Assembly: GCF_050434145.1 (NCBI RefSeq)
Contig: NZ_JBNPVX010000025.1
Span: 1-42,897 of the forward strand
Source: JAISST01 sp050434145
GTDB lineage: Bacteria; Fusobacteriota; Fusobacteriia; Fusobacteriales; Fusobacteriaceae
Length of the DNA: 42,897 nt
Direction of reading: 5' to 3'
The notes beneath the pieces were generated by a model, which worked only from the letters and a program-made list of their open reading frames with translations, did not search any database and was not told where the DNA came from. Below, one piece after another: positions 41,658 to 42,897 of the stretch. Made by a program: the position numbers and the translations under genes. Within the stretch, counting starts at the first letter, position 1. Each line of letters starts with the position of its first letter.

Positions 41658-42569
41658 TTATTCAAAATTTTTTCTATTATTATTTTTATCATCAATTATT
41701 ACTTTTATCATCAATTCCAAAAATTTTTTAGCTGCCTTTGAAAAAACTTGGTTTTTTTTCCAAACTATGTTCAAATCAACTTCTATTCTGGGTTCCAATG
41801 GGATAAAACACAACTCACTATCTCCTGTGGTATTAATTAGTCTATCCAAACATAGTGCATAACCAATATTTTCTTTTACCATTATAGAAGCATTATAAAT
41901 CAAATTATATGTTCCTACTATATTCAAATCATTAAAATCCTTGCCTATCCATTTAGAAAAATCATCAGCTACCATAGATTGCCTTGAACACAATAATGGA
42001 ATATTCCATAAATCTTTTGCTGTAATTGCTGCTTTAGCAGATAATTTGCTATCTCTCCTCATGAGAAGTCCCCAAATATCATTATCATTAATCTTCAAAT
42101 ATTCATATTTTTTTATATCAGCTGATCCTATCAGTATACCAAAATCAAGTAATCCTTTATCTAATTTCTCTGTGATTTCATCAGCATTTCCACTAAATAA
42201 ATGATATTTTATATCTGGATAATCTTTATTTAACATTTTAGCAATTTTAGCTACTATTTCTATGGCCTTAGTTTCTCCACTTCCAATATAGATATTTCCA
42301 TTTATAATATCTTCTGAGCTATTAATCTCAATTTCTGTTTTTTCTACTAATTGAATAATCTCCTCTGCTCTTTTTCTAAGTAATATTCCTTCTTCAGTTA
42401 ATATTAATGTTCTTTTTCCTCTGATAAATAATTTTTTTCCTAAGTTTTCTTCCAGTTCCATCATTTGTCTAGACAAAGTAGGTTGAGTTATATACAACTT
42501 TTCTGCTGCTCCAGTTATTGTCCCTTCATTTGCTATAGCAAGAAAATAACGTAAAATCCTTATTTCCAT
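41658..42569 (-). CDS. LysR family transcriptional regulator
   Basis: A 304-residue LysR-type regulator. The N-terminal winged HTH (RILRYFLAIANEGTITGAAEKLYITQPTLSRQMMELEENLGKKLF) is followed by the linker helix and a periplasmic-binding-like effector domain (about 90-295). The frame continues 17 codons upstream to 42620, but AGGTGATAAT directly precedes ATG 42569 and the HTH starts there, so 42569 is the start. LysR proteins usually control a divergent gene; here the upstream 328 bp to the window end contain no start, so the target may lie beyond the window. Confidence 0.88.
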   Translation of the reverse strand: MEIRILRYFLAIANEGTITGAAEKLYITQPTLSRQMMELEENLGKKLFIRGKRTLILTEEGILLRKRAEEIIQLVEKTEIEINSSEDIINGNIYIGSGETKAIEIVAKIAKMLNKDYPDIKYHLFSGNADEITEKLDKGLLDFGILIGSADIKKYEYLKINDNDIWGLLMRRDSKLSAKAAITAKDLWNIPLLCSRQSMVADDFSKWIGKDFNDLNIVGTYNLIYNASIMVKENIGYALCLDRLINTTGDSELCFIPLEPRIEVDLNIVWKKNQVFSKAAKKFLELMIKVIIDDKNNNRKNFE

Positions 42570-42614
42570 ATTATCACCTAAATTATTTTTATTATAATAA
42601 ATTATAGCTTTTTC

Positions 42615-42637
42615 ATTCATGCTTGTAAAGCATGAAT
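42615..42637. promoter_or_regulatory. perfect 10-bp hairpin upstream of the LysR gene
   Basis: ATTCATGCTT/AAGCATGAAT with a 3-nt loop, 46 bp before the start codon. Could be a binding site or an mRNA leader hairpin. The remaining 42638-42897 is AT-rich with no gene visible. Confidence 0.4.
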
Positions 42638-42897
42638 ATATATTTAATATAGGTATTTGATATTTATAATATTTTACTTTATAATCACATTATAGATGAT
42701 ATAGGAGTAATTTCACAGTAAGTCTTTTTTATCATAAATATAAAATATTAATATTGTTTTTTATATTGGGGCCATTTATATAGTGTTTTTTAATTTAGAA
42801 ATAGACTAACTATTAAAAGTCAAGAAGAAAAATAAAAAAAATTAGACTATATTTTAATAAAAAATTGCAAATCAAAAATGACTGAAGGAACAGTCTT

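Overview
The window looks like a chromosomal segment of a Fusobacterium, probably from the larger-genome F. ulcerans/varium/mortiferum side of the genus. The evidence is very AT-rich DNA, AGGAGG-type ribosome sites, a giant autotransporter with the fusobacterial N-terminal extension and a FadA-like coiled-coil partner, and a Cas13a very close to that of Leptotrichia, another Fusobacteriales genus. The genus is an inference from protein character; species cannot be fixed from this sequence alone.

Layout. 1-6222 holds metabolic and resistance-type genes: a threonine/serine dehydratase, a HAD phosphatase, a secreted protein with an internal domain duplication, a MarR-MFS operon behind a 34-bp palindrome, and a YjaB-like acetyltransferase. 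6223-9505 is an accessory patch: a Fic protein whose catalytic His is Gln, flanked by a 135-bp direct repeat that includes a decapitated fic 5' end, a broken gene, and a DUF262/DUF3696-ATPase pair that may be a defence module. 9764-9981 is a cluster of small hairpins just behind a 3588-residue type V autotransporter (10014-20780), which is preceded by a FadA-like small secreted protein. 23469-28429 is an operon of alpha/beta hydrolase, GltS-type symporter and BCCT transporter with a divergent RpiR regulator; the BCCT gene has ATA where its start codon should be, and the hydrolase lacks its nucleophile. 28481-31363 is a patch of small lipoprotein/membrane proteins, paralogues and duplicated fragments.

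The main system is at 31489-38072: a complete type VI-A (Cas13a) CRISPR-Cas locus on the minus strand. In transcription order it is: a cas2 3'-end relic, leader, array 2 (six spacers), terminator, cas13a (1370 aa, both HEPN RxxxxH motifs intact), cas1, cas2, leader, array 1 (three spacers), terminator. The two leaders are near-identical and each carries the same extended -10 promoter. The cas2 relic beside array 2 shows that the leader-array end was duplicated to the far side of cas13a. A third, solitary repeat relic lies beyond a GNAT gene at 30871-30906. Cas1 and Cas2 are of type II-A character. The arrays supply crRNAs, Cas13a cuts RNA, and Cas1-Cas2 add spacers.

To the right are a membrane-anchored unknown, a Vat/CatB-type xenobiotic acetyltransferase preceded by a 12-codon leader ORF, a secreted alpha/beta hydrolase with an intact triad, and MerR and LysR regulators.
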